Below are positions 1 through 14,200 of a stretch of 64,000 bases of DNA, piece after piece (position 1 is the first letter of the stretch; each line of letters starts with the position of its first letter). Made by a program: the position numbers and the translations under genes. Source of the stretch: Certhia americana. Its lineage: Eukaryota > Chordata > Aves > Passeriformes > Certhiidae. The notes beneath the pieces were generated by a model, which was not told the origin of the DNA, did no database searches, and saw nothing but the letters and a program-made list of their open reading frames with translations. The stretch covers positions 67,693,776 through 67,757,775 of the forward strand of contig CM031857.1 of the NCBI GenBank assembly GCA_018697195.1, given 5' to 3'.

Positions 1-852
1 GATTATGTTGCTGTGATGGTTAATCACTTTTAGTCAAGGATAAAAATACCACAGTGGAGCTGGATGAGTTAAATTTAATGGGTGTGTAACTGACAGGCAT
101 GTACAGGATAAGCACTTTCATTACATACTTCTCAGTGCCACTCAGTTCACAGTATGCTCCACAAATATTGGCAAGGAAATATGTCATGTGCCAGGGAATG
201 AGTAATAGAGGTTTGTGTGAAATATGGATGCCAGAGAATGTCTAATTATAGCTCATGAAAGACCAAACAATAACCAATAACAAAACCCAACAGAATCATT
301 CCCTCAAACCAAAGGTGGATTAATAATTTTTGCAGACAACCAATAATATTAATAGTCACTGAAATTGCTATGTGGCCAAGAGCCCATGGGTAAAGAAGTG
401 GCCTAGATCTATGGAAAAGAGGTTCTTGTCATGACAGAATGCAAGGATGAAATCATCTTTGCTTGTGCAAAAGACACTCCAGCATCTTAAATATAAAACT
501 GTGTGTTAAGCTATGTTGGAATCAGGGAAGGAGCAGCTTTTTCCCAACTAGAAAAAAATAAATTTGACTTGTACTTCCAACATTCAAAATAAGGCAGCAG
601 ATGGAGTTGCTAGGAGACAGAAGGCAAAGAACAAGAGCATGAATGTGCTCTAGTGTCTCTACACAATAGCAAAGAGTATATGAAATGAGCTGGAGCTTTA
701 GATCTCACCATCAGCTATGTCTGTTACAAGTGATGAAATGCAGTCTTTGTGCTAACCAGGTAAATGCTAAATCTGAACAATTTTAATAAGAGGATCTATG
801 AGAATTGTATTATGTGATATTTAATGCTGCTCTGCAGGCAATCCTTGTAACC
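1..852. other. Intergenic, no feature recognised
   Basis: AT-rich single-copy-looking sequence. No open frame of note, repeat tail or splice-site pair supports a gene. Confidence 0.7.
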
Positions 853-1490
853 ATGGAATTACAGTATAATTCGGATAGGAGGGACCTTGGGAGGTCTAGC
901 CCAACCTCCTGCTTAAATCATGATCAGCTCTGAGGTCAGACCAGGATGCTCAAGGATTTATCTGGTTATCTCTTCCATGAATGGAGATGGCATAACCTCT
1001 CAGCACATCCCGCTCCTACTGACAGCACTCATGGGAGGAAAGGTTTTCCTCATATCCTCTCTGAACCACTTTTGTATTAATTTGTGCCTGCTGCCTCTCT
1101 GCCTCACACCTCTCACTGTGGCTCCATATCCTTACTGACATCCCAGCAGATACTGGGGATTCTGTCATGTCCCTCCAGAGCCATCTCTTCTCCTCACTGA
1201 GCAAGCCCCAGTCCCACAGCCTCTCTTCATGGGACAAGTGGTCCAGCCACAATCATCCTGGCTGCCCCTGATGAACTCATTCCTGTTTATTGCTGCTTCC
1301 TGTACTAAAGGTCTAAAGCTGGACACCATAATTCATGTGACCTAAGAAATGCTGGCTCTTCTCCTGATAATAGTGCGTTCTGGATTATGTCAGTCATCTT
1401 CAGCATCTTTTGCCAAGGTGCACTGCTGGCTCTTGTGTGGCTCATGCCTAATTTTGAGCCCACCAACACAGGAGGGCTTACTGCCACTCC
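853..1490 (-). mobile_element. CR1 LINE fragment, 3' part
   Basis: Read on the given strand it runs from GGGACCTTGGGAGGTCTAG and CCAACCTCCTGC near 881, through GAGCAAGCCCCAGTCCCACA near 1199, to GGTGCACTGCTGGCTC near 1417. These are hallmark phrases of the reverse complement of the CR1 3' half. The copy is diverged and interrupted, and no reverse transcriptase frame remains. Open frames at 920-1138, 1016-1252 and 1305-1642 lie within it and are not genes. Confidence 0.85.
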
Positions 1491-2456
1491 AGGATTTTTT
1501 GTTGACTAGACAATATAAGCACAAGGAGATAGTGCATGGTAGAAAGAGTAATAGGCCCATGTGCAGTGTTGATGAAACACGAAGTGAAAGTAAAACCTGG
1601 CTGAGAAGTTGTCTTGGGAAAGATGAAATGGATGAGGAATGAAAGAAGTGTCAGTGGGCTTTGATTATAGCATGCTTAAAGTAAGAAATGTTTCGTAAAA
1701 AATAATTTTCTTGTAGAAGAATCTCAGATAATTTGACCACCACTGGATAAGAGACCCCAGAAATGGGCTTTGTGAAATAGATTAGAGAACAAATTTAGAA
1801 TATCTATATTAAAATGTCCATTGAATGCTTAAGTTTTTCATCTACTTTTTATGATAATTCTAATCAGTGAAAAAAATGAAAAAATTCATCCAGTTATAGA
1901 AAAATACTTATATTTAATAAAAAATATAAGAAGCAAAGAGTTTATCAGTCATAGTATGACACCATCAGATTTTGAGACAGATGTCTGCAGAACAAAAAAA
2001 TATGGTGAGCAATATCTAAGTCAGTACTTAATTGTTTCTATCAGTGAAGAAAAATTGTCAAAGAAAAGTAGTTTGCTGGAAAAACACCCCACTGGTTAGA
2101 AGTTTTAAAGTAGTATAGTTCTTATGTGAATTTTAATAAAATACTTGCATAATTATCAATTATTAGTTTAAATATTTATTCCAAAAGCAATTTTCAATAA
2201 ATTGTCACTTAATTTGAATAATAACTCAAAACTATAAAGATTGACACTTTTGAGCAATTTATTAAATGTAGGTGATGTAGAACTCTACCAGTCCTCTTTA
2301 GAGTTAAGCATCATCATCTAATCTTAGTTGTTAATGATCAAAGAAAATCCCCAAACCTTGAACTGTGTGTTTGTGTTCTTATGCAATAGGCTGCAGGTAA
2401 TCACAGAGCTGACATAAAGAAAAGCAAAAAACACAACAAAACAAATTTTGTCTCCC

Positions 2457-2488
<32 letters not shown>

Positions 2489-5400
2489 ATACAGGCAGAT
2501 AGAAATAATAAAATTGTTTACAGATCCTAGAAAATGCAGATAATAAGGCATCTGGACAGAACCATAAGAAGGACAGAAATTGGGGTGAAAGTGGACAATG
2601 AATCTGGGAGGAGTCACCAAACAAGAAAAAGTAGGGTGTGCACGCAGGAATCTGTACACAGCACAAAGCCCCAGGGCAATGTGAGTTAACCAAACCTGAT
2701 CTACAGCATTCAGCACAAGCTCTATCAGTGCTTAAAATAAAAACAAACACCACCACCACCACCACCCCCCCCAAAAAAAAAAAAAAAAAGGAAAATAGGC
2801 AAGAAAGTAAAGTAAATAGGGCATTCGGTGCATGACTGGCTGATACTAGTTCTCAAGCTGAGACTTAGCAGGAAATGAGCTTCAAATAAGCTTCAGTAGT
2901 TGGCATAACTAGGTTTTTCTCAGTTGCAGCTTCTCTGGATTTGGCTTGCACACAACCTCTGTCTGAAAGGATTCAGTAAGGAAAGGATGATTGTGTCTGT
3001 GCTGGTCCCACCACCTGCTCTAAGGATGGATTCCCACTTCTTCAGTCAGTGAATTGTGTTCTACAACTTGCTGCACGCCCCCTCGAGCACCCTGGCCCTA
3101 TGTATAGCACTAGGATATGACAGATGCAGCAGCTATCCCTTGCAGCCACTTACTCCCAGGCATCTTAAACACTGGTGTATTTGTGCAGGATGCCAGGGGT
3201 CTGTTTGCTTAAGGAGTTATGTATTATGACAGCTCACTGCCTGCTAGGAAGGGGCTTGAAGGCTGGGCCAGGTGGAGGTGATGGGAGCTGGCTTTCTTCC
3301 ACCATAATGCTGATTGGAGTAGGCCCTGAGATGCTTCTTTCATTGAGTCATTTCCAGGTTTTAGCTGGGTGCATACCAAGTTGCTCCATGAAGGATCCAG
3401 CATGTGCACGTGGCAATAGGAGCAGGCCCAACTGACAGCTCAGATGTACCCAGAGCTCATGTTTGCCAGGTACTTTAACTCAGTCTTACCACCTGGCAAG
3501 CCTTCAAAGTGAAAATAGGCACATCTCATCTAGGAAAGCAAGTGTTCACAGTCTTCACTGCAGTATGGAAACCTTCTTTCTGCTAATTTTCAAGTCTCCT
3601 CATCCAGAGTACTATAAATATTTGCAATGTTTTCCCATGTACCTATAGAATATAAATACCAAACTTGTAGAAAAATCATTTAATAAGATTCAGACCCAGG
3701 ACAAGTCTTTTTAATAACAGTATAAAAATAAATAGCTGATAATATTCCTGATCTTATTATCCAGGGACATTATATCTGTGCTTTAAAAGGCAGAAGTTCT
3801 ATGATCAAATTAGACAAGAAAAAACATTAACTGAGTGGTGAGAAGACTTTGTGGTGTCAGCATACTTTGTGAATAGAACAAGTTCTCTAAGTGCCCAGCA
3901 GGTTAGATTTGTGGGGCAGAACAAGGCTCTGCACCTTCTTTGTGCCTTGGCTGAAGGAAAGGGAGGAGGGAGCAGAAAGCAAAGAATGGACTAAAGAGCT
4001 CAACCCCACCTTCTCCACATCCTAGATAAACCGTTTCTCTGCCAGGCTACTTTGGGTTTAGGTGCTCCTTCCTTCTGTTTCTGGAGCTCTGCCACTATAC
4101 ATTGTTGCCACATGTTTGTTTCTCTGCTTAGCTCCTAGCCCCATGGTTAGTTTACCTTTTCAGAGAAGGGAGATGTGGATTGGAGTCTCCATCAGGTTCT
4201 GAAGAAAAGGAGGAATATGTCCTGGTTACTGTCCTAATATTTGTATAATTTGACACAGGGTGAGTAATGCCATCGTCTTTGCCTTTTGAAGTACATAAAG
4301 AAAAATTACCAAGTCCATTAGTTATCTTTATGGAATTTCCCTTTATTGTAATTTGTTTTATTTTTAGATCAAGTACTAGATTGGGATCTTTGTGGAGGTG
4401 AAGCAAATGGAAGGTATCAGGTTATAGTTGCTGTGACACTTGGGATATGTATGTTAAGTAAATCCTCATAAAGCAAATTAAAACCAAACAAGAAGGTGAT
4501 TGGCGAATCCACATGGTTTTGGGGATAGGGTGCATAAAGCATAAAGACTTGCTCTTGCAATGTTGGATACAGAGCCACATATTCATTCCAAATATTGCTT
4601 TCACCCCAGGTCCTTTTAGGTAGAAAGAAAAGGGATCAGTTCTGCAGGGTGTCTCTGTTTGTCCTTCTCTTCACATGAACTTCTCTGGTGTGTCTGTGGC
4701 ACTTGGCACATTGTAGTCTGTTGTCATTCCACAACTTGGCTTCCTGTGGTGTGAAATCATTAGCTGATTTAGACTTGTCAGGTGTAGCTCTGCTCCGTGG
4801 TGCAGTGGGAAGACATCCCTGTAGAGATGAGTTCAAAAGCAGTGCTGCCACCTAGACAGCAGATGCCATGTCAAGTGGCACTGGAAAATTAGGACACAGA
4901 CTTTTCTCTCCTCTGACCATCTTAGCACAACATTCAAGGTATCTCTATTATATTTTCAATTTCTTGTGAATCTTTCTGGAAAGAAAATTTGCTTGGGGCC
5001 CCCTACATTCCTTAAATTTGTGTATTCTCTATGTTGTTGTCATAAGTTGTTATATGGGTGTGGCAATTTAATGAAGATGTGGTGAGGAGGTAATGGGTGA
5101 AACAACTATTTCATAAGGCAATAAGAAATGCTGTAAGATGATCTCCTGTCTTTCATTAGAATCTAGTGTGTTATTTATCAGTGAAAATGCCATTGCAGAA
5201 CAGGTTTATACAGGAAATGAAACTTCAGCAAAAGTAGATGTCAGATAAAATCAACATTCAATTCAGCTCACTCTATGTAAAAGGAAAATATCCACATCAT
5301 TTTGGGCTCAGGGACATGCAACATCTTTGCTGGTTTGGGATTTAAATGAACACCTATCTAAAACAGCTGTTAACATGCTTTAGTGATTCAGTGTACCAGA

Positions 5401-7926
5401 CCTAAATGTATCTCCTAATTAAATGAAATAGTCAAAACCTAGCATTTAATATATCTTAATGAATTCCTAAAGAAGGAATTTCTTTAATTAATTTAATTTA
5501 ATTTAAAAAAATAAGGTGTTTAATAACCTCTTTTGACTTAGATGTGGTAAGAATGATAAAGAAATTTAAAACTGGTGAGTTTAAATGAATTTTTTTCATT
5601 TACCAGTGCAATTGAAATAATCCTTATTTGTTTCAAAGTAACTTTGAAGGTGATAGAAACAGGTTTTTAACCTGGTCAATTGGATAATCTCAAAAAGGGG
5701 TAATGATATAAAATTACCACTCCCTCATCCAACACAAAGCAATTATTAAAATTTGTCAGCCTGGCTTCTTGGGATTTCATCTGACTTCTTACTGCAGAGG
5801 TAATGAACCTTACCAGCAAATTCAAATTAATAAAGAGGGCTTATTTTTGCTACTGAGCTTGATGGTCAGCTTTGTCTACAGATAGAAAATCCATTTGAAA
5901 AGATTATAAAGCGTGGTGATTTAGTAGATGTGCACTTGCTCCTTTCCATTCAGCTTGATTGGCCTTTTCTATCTCACAATAGTTTGTCTAAAAAAATTGG
6001 CAAATTTGAGGGAGTTTACTCAGCATTTTGAATTTATAACAAAAGCCCGTGATATGGAAAGCCCATCTTGGTTTGTAATGCCAAGAGCTCAAAGCCATGA
6101 AATATAGTTGACCAAGATACAAAGGAACAGAAAAAAATCTTAAATCTTGAAAACATTGCCCACATCTGCAAACACTGAGGAATAAAAAAAAGGAAATCAT
6201 TGGAATCTTAATGTAAAAAATGTGCTGGGAGGAGCCTATTTCCCCTGTCTCCTCTGAATAGCACATCCATTCCCTCCATCTGCTTTCCTCCCTACTCAAA
6301 TCAGCATTACTGCTCTACAGGATATCAGCTGTTTTTCACCTCTCTAGGTCTCTTGCCTCTTCCACAAGTGTTATTAATGTTAGGACTCATACCAATTTCA
6401 TCCCATTCCTAGTAGTAAACACCACAGTTTTTGTCTCATCAACACAGGACTATCCCTGTGCTTCCAAATGCAACAGTGCCAGGATCCATGCTTCAATCCT
6501 CTCTGGCCAGCTGGCATGGAGTAGTCTTGTTCTTACAACTGAAAGCTCATAAACAAGCTTGCTACATCCCAGCTATCTATTGGGAAATAGTGCATGGCTT
6601 TTTCTAACTCTGGGCCTATGCTGAGGATTTGTTTGGGAACTGGTTAGGGCCCAAACCATACACAGGGAATGTTTTACTTCTTTAACGATAGAGAAGGCAA
6701 AATCACAGTGTCAGTCTTGCTCTGCCAACATAGACATAACCAGGTGGCCTTCTGTTTTAGATCTTCCTGATCTCTTTCTGGATCCATAGTCTCCTCTGGA
6801 GCTGGTGGGGCACCTTCTTGTGGGGAACCTTCATCTCTCTGCTCCCAGCCCAGGCAGTGGCAGTACAAAGGGGACCCCTCAAAAATTATTTCTCCAGTAT
6901 ACTTGTCCTGACTGTGAAAAAGGGGAGAGAAGTCTGACTTTTGTTACAGGGACAGATTTGCTTCCTTTTTACAGTGGCTTTATTGCCTCTCCCTTTTGGG
7001 AAATCAAAAATTTCTCAGGGGTCAGAGTCTGAAAATTTTTCAGAAGGCAAAACAGCACAGCAAAGAGGTTAATTTTTAGAAGTTTCATTTCAACTAACAC
7101 CTTTGAAAATCTGGCAAAAATCTTATATGTTTCCTAGTAAAAGATACTATTTTCTTTATTTCAGAAAGAACAGGTTAACTGCCTTATATTTCCAACCCAA
7201 TGCAAAGAGAGCATTAGGAGAGCTGAGGCAGCACTTAAGTCCCACGCAAATCTGACTCTCTGAGGTTTATTTCTGTAAACTGACAGCCACAAACTCTAAA
7301 TCATGTAACTGAAGTGTAAAGAAAAAAAAATCCTCTATTGCAGAATATCTTGTATAATATTAAGCTCTCAAGATTTCTATTTCTAATTTTATCATAGCCT
7401 CTTTTTTTTAAAGTTTTTGTCACACAGCAAGAAGGGCAGAGTTGCCACATCCTTGCATCTTGTGATGAGGTATGTAAGTCAGCTGAGTCCTAGTACGAAA
7501 AAGAAAACAAAGCCTTTCTAGTTTGCCCTAAACACTTCTTTTAATTGTAGTACATTTAATTCATCATGGGACTGTCAAATTTCAGGCAACAGAATAAACA
7601 GGCTTTCAGAGATGCTGATGAATCCAAGCATGATTTTTTTAAACTGAAACAGTTTTTGGTTCTGTCTATTTGCTACAGAGCATTTTCCTCAGTGTTGTTT
7701 TTATGCTGAACTGAGACTTGGCAATGTTTTCCAGTGGAATGTAGCCCTGTCATGTAAGGTCAAAAGGGAAAAAGCCAGTCAGTGTTTCCCAGTGATTATA
7801 CACATGTAACATTATGTTCTTTCATTGAACTAAGCTTTTATTTCTGAGAAATAACTGTTATTTTAGCTTGCATCATTGCAGATATTATTAGCCATAAACC
7901 TATGCAGCTATTTAGTCAAAGAAAAA
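1491..7926. other. Intergenic, low-complexity runs only
   Basis: AT-rich DNA. Simple tracts are A20 at 2461-2480, (ACC)n followed by C and A17 runs at 2749-2789, and TTTAATTAATTTAATTTAAT-like sequence near 5483. Open frames on both strands are short and unrelated to known families. Confidence 0.65.
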
Positions 7927-8222
7927 TTCCTTCCTTCCTTCCTTCCTTCCTTCCTTCCTTCCTTCCTTCCTTCCTTCCTTCCTTCCTTCCTTCCTTCCTT
8001 CCTTCCTTCCTTNNNNNNNNNNNNNNNNNNNNNNNNNNNNNNNNNNNNNNNNNNNNNNNNNNNNNNNNNNNNNNNNNNNNNNNNNNNNNNNNNNNNNNNN
8101 NNNNNNNNNNNNCCTGCCTTCCTTCCTGCCTTCCTTCCTGCCTTCCTGCCTTCCTTCCTGCCTTCCTGCCTTCCTGCCTTCCTTCCTGCCTCCCTTCCTG
8201 CCTCCCTTCCTGCCTCCCTCCC
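7927..8222 (+). repeat. (CTTC)n microsatellite with 100-N gap
   Basis: Left of the gap the tetranucleotide is perfect for about 86 bases (7927-8012). Bases 8013-8112 are exactly 100 N, the usual convention for a gap of unknown size. To the right (8113-8222) the array is a mix of CCTT, CCTG and CCTCCC units, so the two sides are not the same variant. The frames running through it on both strands are artefacts of a repeat without stops. Confidence 0.97.
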
Positions 8223-11200
8223 TCATTTTGGACTTTTTCAGGGGATGGACACATAAGGAGGAGCGTAATACCAAGGCCTAGACCTCGGGGTAAACTTTGG
8301 CACTGGTTGCCTGTGTAACTGGTTCAAGTAAAGCTCCTTTTATGCCTTTTGATTCTAAAATAGAGATGGAAAATTCTTTCTTTTATCTGTAAACTCTTTA
8401 AAGGGTATCTGTATACAAATCTATTATTGCCTCTGCTAGAATCCCTCCAAGTAGTTTAGAAGCTTTTACAGAAGGAGAGGATTGGATTCATTCGTTCTTT
8501 GATTTATTTTGAATCACAGTGTTTTGAATGACAGAAATGCAATACCCATACCTTGAGATGGACACATCTGCAAATCTGTGAAATAACAGAGTATTGCTTG
8601 CACAAGCTGTAATTTAAAGGTTGAAAAACCTTGCATCATCCCTGAAATATAAAACCACAGATGCTCAGTTTCCCAACACTGCATTTTACAAAGCCCTGAG
8701 CCAACTCCTTAAGTAAGCCGTTATGTAGTCCTGTTCAGTCTTTTTGAAGTGAAATTAAGTGTACATTTTTTATTTCAGTATGAATTCATCTGAATAGAGA
8801 CAAATTAAGAATATATCTCTTTTGTTCTGTTTGATTACTGGAATATCAGTGGGAAATTAATCTTCTTCATTACAAAGTAATTTTCCTTTCACATATGACC
8901 TTGTCTGAGTACATTTTTAAGCATTTTGAACTTACCTACTGCTACATTACCATAGGTCTCTAGCTGCAATAGTCTGTGGATTTAGATCAGAGGTGAGATG
9001 TCATATGACTCTATCTCTCTATGATAATTGTGAAGGTTTTAATTCTTTCTGAAATGTCCTTTAAATCCTATTAGAGACAGAGGTCCAGCTACAAAAGCAA
9101 GTCACACATCTGAATTCTTGATAAAGGATCTTGATGGGATTACTCTTGGTGTTCAAACTCTTGCAAGAGAAATAAATTTGCTGCAGGAATGTCATTAACC
9201 AAAAACAAAGGAAGCTAGATTATTATTTCTATTATGTTAAGGTGCTATGTTTATATCAAGCAAACCCACCGGAGAGTTTCAGTGAAGTGCAATGCACTTG
9301 GAATGGGCAGGTATAGCCCAGTAAATAGCCCTGCATTCACCTCAGCTCTGGTCCTACAAACAATAGAGGTGTGCTAGCATGTCAGTAGCCCAGGGTTAGT
9401 ATTCCTACTTCCAAGGAAGGGCTAATTCCCATAAGCGTAGTGCTACATTGAAACGGCATTATAGTGCAATTAGTCTGAAGCAATCTGAAATAGCTTTACA
9501 CAGTGATGTATTTCAGATACTTGCACACACAGATAGAAGCAGCAGATAGAAACTGCTCATCTCCAAACGTGTATTTACACTACAACATTGGTGAACCTTG
9601 TATTTATCCCAGGTTCCAACACCTTGTACTGCAGATGTGTTATTATAGTCTGATGTGGAGAAGAGTTGTTCCTTCAGGGGGATTGGGGATACAATTGAGA
9701 ACTGCTTTGTACTAAAGTCCACATTATACAGCCTGTCTACACCCCACCCCTGTAATACAGGAGCCTTCATGCTTCGACTGGGGTAAGGAAGACAGATAAA
9801 CTATGTCCATCCCATGTTATAAAAAACCTGTCCTTTGTTTGAAAGATTCCTGGATCAAACACTGATTTCTGCATGATGTGGCCATTTTAATTTTCCCTTT
9901 TTTTCCAAAAAGAAGCAATTTTTTATTTAGGTACCACTTCAAGGTGGGTAGGTGGTTAGCAATACCTTGACTATTCAACAACTTGGAAATGGAACACAAC
10001 TTCGGATGGCAAAAACCTCTGATTCTGAAATTTAGCTTAAAATTGGAAATCAGCTTTTCTGTTGCTACACTTTTCAGTGAAGTCATAATTGTGTGTTTGA
10101 CATTAGTCTGTTGCCATGGATAGTAGGAATCAGGGTAGGATGTGATGACATTAAAAGGTCACTTCAATCTCTAATAGCTATGGTTCTGGAAATGACTAAT
10201 GGCATTGTGCTGCTACAAATGTAGATCTGGAGCAACATGATGAACTGTAACTGACTCTTGTATAAGCATAAATACCTCTGAGATTTAGAAGAAAGGACGA
10301 CAGAGCCCCATTAAAAAGTAAATGGGTTTATTTTTCATCTTGTTCCTTTCTGAAAGAGACTGCATACCTGGTCATTGGAGAGGGTCATTTCTTTGGTACA
10401 AAAATGTAACAGCAAAATGAGTGTAACATAAATGTTATTTCTGGCATAAATCTATGATTGTATTTAAATAATTAACTCTAGATAATTATTTACAGGGGAT
10501 TTACTTAGACTAATAAACATCACTATTTTGGTATCTCAGAAATTTCAAGACTCTTTTAATATGTGGCTCTTCTCATCTGATCATAGGAAATAAGATATAA
10601 TGTTTATTTTCAGAAGGATATACTTGAAGTGTCTAACTGAAAGCATGGAGTTCCTGCTTGATTTGGAACAGTTGGGTTTGAGCTGGCAGAAGAACATGAC
10701 CGAGTCATTCTGAATTGTTAACACAGTCCCAGTGGTAATGTCAGAAAATCTTTAGGGGATGGGAAAGAAATGGAGCACAGATTTCTACTAAAGCAAAAAC
10801 TATTATAAAAACAAAAAGAAACTCAGAATATGTCAATTGTGAGGCTGTTTTGTAGAACTTTTGTGATGCTCTAATATAAACTTTTTATTTACTCGTGCAG
10901 TTCAGCAGGAAATTTTTTTAAAAAATATAAAAGTATATCTATAAAAAATCAAATACAGACCCATTCCACCATCCGTCTCCCTTTGTTTTATATTTTCTTC
11001 CACTTCCCTTCCCTTTTATTCCTTTTCTCCTTCCTTCGCTTCCTCCCTTCTTTCCTTCCTTTCCTAAATTATTAAAAGTGAAGGCATTCTATAATCTGTC
11101 CTATTAAGCTGGCTGTTTTAGCACTTTGTTGTGTAACCATTTTCTAGCTGTGATGTATTAATTAATCATCCAGTGTTGCCACATGTTTCATTGCACATTT

Positions 11201-14200
11201 TGCATTCCTGAGAGCTGTTTGTATATGGTTTCCTGTGTTTGCAAATCTGGGCAATCCAGCCTACACTGCCATTCACAGCTGCTGAGAAAAGGTGGAATCT
11301 CCTGGCCACTTGCAGAGGCAGTTGCTGCACTTTGCCTGCAGCAGGAGAATAACCAAAGGAAGAGTAAATCCTTTCTTTAATCTCGAGTGCAGAGACAATT
11401 TTTTTCTCAAATAATAAGTTTCCTTCTGAGGGTTCTTAACTGCACTATTGGAGCATTTGTCTTGTGTCTTGGCACATGCTAGAGATGATCAAAGCAGCAG
11501 CTTTCGTTTAAAGAAATAGAAAAGCAAGGTTGCAGAGCATCCAGGGATGGGTATAAAACCACAAAGCAAGGAAGAATCACAAGAGCCATACTATATTAAA
11601 TGAGGTTTTTTTCAGCAGTTTTCCAGTGTGCAAACTGACAAGGTAGATCAGGGGACATGGTTCTGAAATAGTTTAGTCACTTGTATAGAATTTGGGCATG
11701 TAGATTTTTTTCGGTATCCATTTTTTCAGTTCTATCGATAATCAGTTCAGCCATTAAAATAGTGTTGCTATTTTCCATGGCAGTGAGAAGCAGCATTTTT
11801 TTACCAATATTTTTCATTACTTATGAGACAAATTTAAACTCTGCTATTAAATGACAATGAATAAACCTAGGCATCTGTTTATGAGAAAAAATTCTCAAAA
11901 TGAAGCAGATTCCATTCACACTCGTTCTACTTTTATACAAACATAGCATTGAATCAAGCAAAACTTTTCCATAGTATTTCTATAAATAATGAATTAATTT
12001 CATGTCATCGGTGCAGAGAAGGCAGACATTCTCAATACACAAATAATCATTGAAACACATATTTTAGGCACCTGGTTCTTTTCAGGAACTTGAGCACTCA
12101 AGTATTGCTTGTGAGTAATCATCAGTATCAGTAATCTCCACATGATTTATTAATGCTCTGCTAAAAAGCACTGATGTAACCATCCAGCACTGTTTGCCTT
12201 TTCATATAGGGAAAAGAAAATCTCAAGCTCTGTCGTCACCATCTGGCTTGCATCCAATAATTCCAAATTAATTTGAGTGATCAAGAACTGGGCGTTAACC
12301 TCTCTTATATGTCAGGAGAGTAAGTAATAAAATAAAACCAATCAGTCAAAGTGTGGCAGCCCTTTACTCTGTACTAGTGGGAGGAGAGGGTGAGATCACC
12401 GGTTCTTCGAAGCTGAAGTGACCAGCTGACTTCTTTGTCTGCTCGCCTGCTTGCTCTCCTCTGGCACAGCAAGAAACAGGCATTGCTCCTGCTACTTTGT
12501 GAATAAGGGGTTTTCCCATGGAGTCCCTCTGCAAAATGGAACTCAGAGACCTGGTGGCAGTTTATGTCTCCATAATTTTATTTTTTCTTACATCGCACCT
12601 GTAGAATGAAACAGGTTTAATTAATGAGAAGAGTGATGCACAGCTTTAATTCTCATTGTTATGACTCTGAGCAAGGCCCCGTGAGAACACTGGAAGTAAT
12701 TGCATTATATTTGCTTCTGGTTTAGGTACCAGGCCTGGATTTGTTCACAGCAGATTTTTACAAGAATTTCTTGCCATCTTTAAGACTGGCATTCATCCTT
12801 TATGTCTTGGAGTAGTTTAGGAAGTGTCATTTCAATTCTGAAGAACAGATTTGGGCATTTATTTCTGAGCTACCTTCTATGACAGAAACACTTGCACCTC
12901 CTGGGAATTTTTGTTTATTTTCTCTTAAAGTTTCATGTGTCCATACTGCATTGTAATGGATGACTTGATTTTGTGATTTCTTTATTCAGGACCAAAAGCA
13001 GTTGATTTCAATTTATATATAATATGACTATCACTTTAGAGTGATAGAAGGCACAGTACAGGAGGTTAATACAAAATGCTGTGAACTGAATTCTTAAAAT
13101 ACAAGTCACACTTCTATATATTGTGTGTAGTAAAACAAGATACCCTTTTGCACGTGCCAAATAGGCTTCTATTTAAAGCACAGCTATGAGAAGATATGAT
13201 ATCAGTCCAAATTCAGCTTGGTTTTGGATTGTTTATCAAAAAAACCATCTAAATTATTTAGTTGAAATAAAACAATCGAAGAGGAATTACAAGTGTCTAC
13301 TTGTAACTGAAAGTCTGTTGTGATTTCCTCTGTACTTTGAGGAAACACCAATCAATGAGAATTCCTCAATCGTTCCCTTCATTTCAGCTGGAAAGGAAAA
13401 TATTTTTAAGTATCTCCAGTTAGATACTGCAGAGAAGGGCTTAATATGCTGTAGTTACTCTGAATTACGATTAAAATGTTGCTTGATAGCCCCTGGGTTT
13501 TTTTAGTAGCAATTCTTTTGAGTGCATGATAATACTTGCAAGTGACTGTATGTACTTTTAGCTCTCTACTCCTTGATATGCTCTTGAACTTGTGCCATTT
13601 GCAAGGGGCACTGAATCAAAGGTTTTGATGGGGTGACAGAGGACTGACTTTATAAAATTAACATGTCCTGAATCCAAGAAACATAGACTCACAGACAGTG
13701 ACACTCTTGTCTTATTAAGATACTGTTAGGGCTGCTACTTAATGATTTGCTGTGATTTTATGGTGGCGTATACTAAATAGTCTAAGAAATCTTTGGTTGT
13801 GAACTTGTTTAATAGGAAAGAATTGTATCAACCTAATGTATTGTTATATAAGTGGTATTTTCAGTGCTGCTCACTGAGTATTGTCAGATGCTGGTCTATT
13901 TGGTTGTATAATATCATAACAGTTTGTGATATCCAAGACTCCTAAGAGAAATTTGATGTAGAGAAAATTAGACACAAATGTGTTCATGCATGTGCACACC
14001 TGTGTATACAGAGTTCATAATGAATTGCTTTCAGTACATTTTCATTACCGAGAGGGAGACCAGCATCCAAAAGCTAAGCAAGCCACATAGATAAACTTTT
14101 TCCTTTAGATAAGTCTTCAGCTTCTAAAAGTGTCTTACAAGCAGCTCTGCATCTAAGAAGCTTACATTTTAACAAAGTGCTGTCAAACTTTTTGATGACT

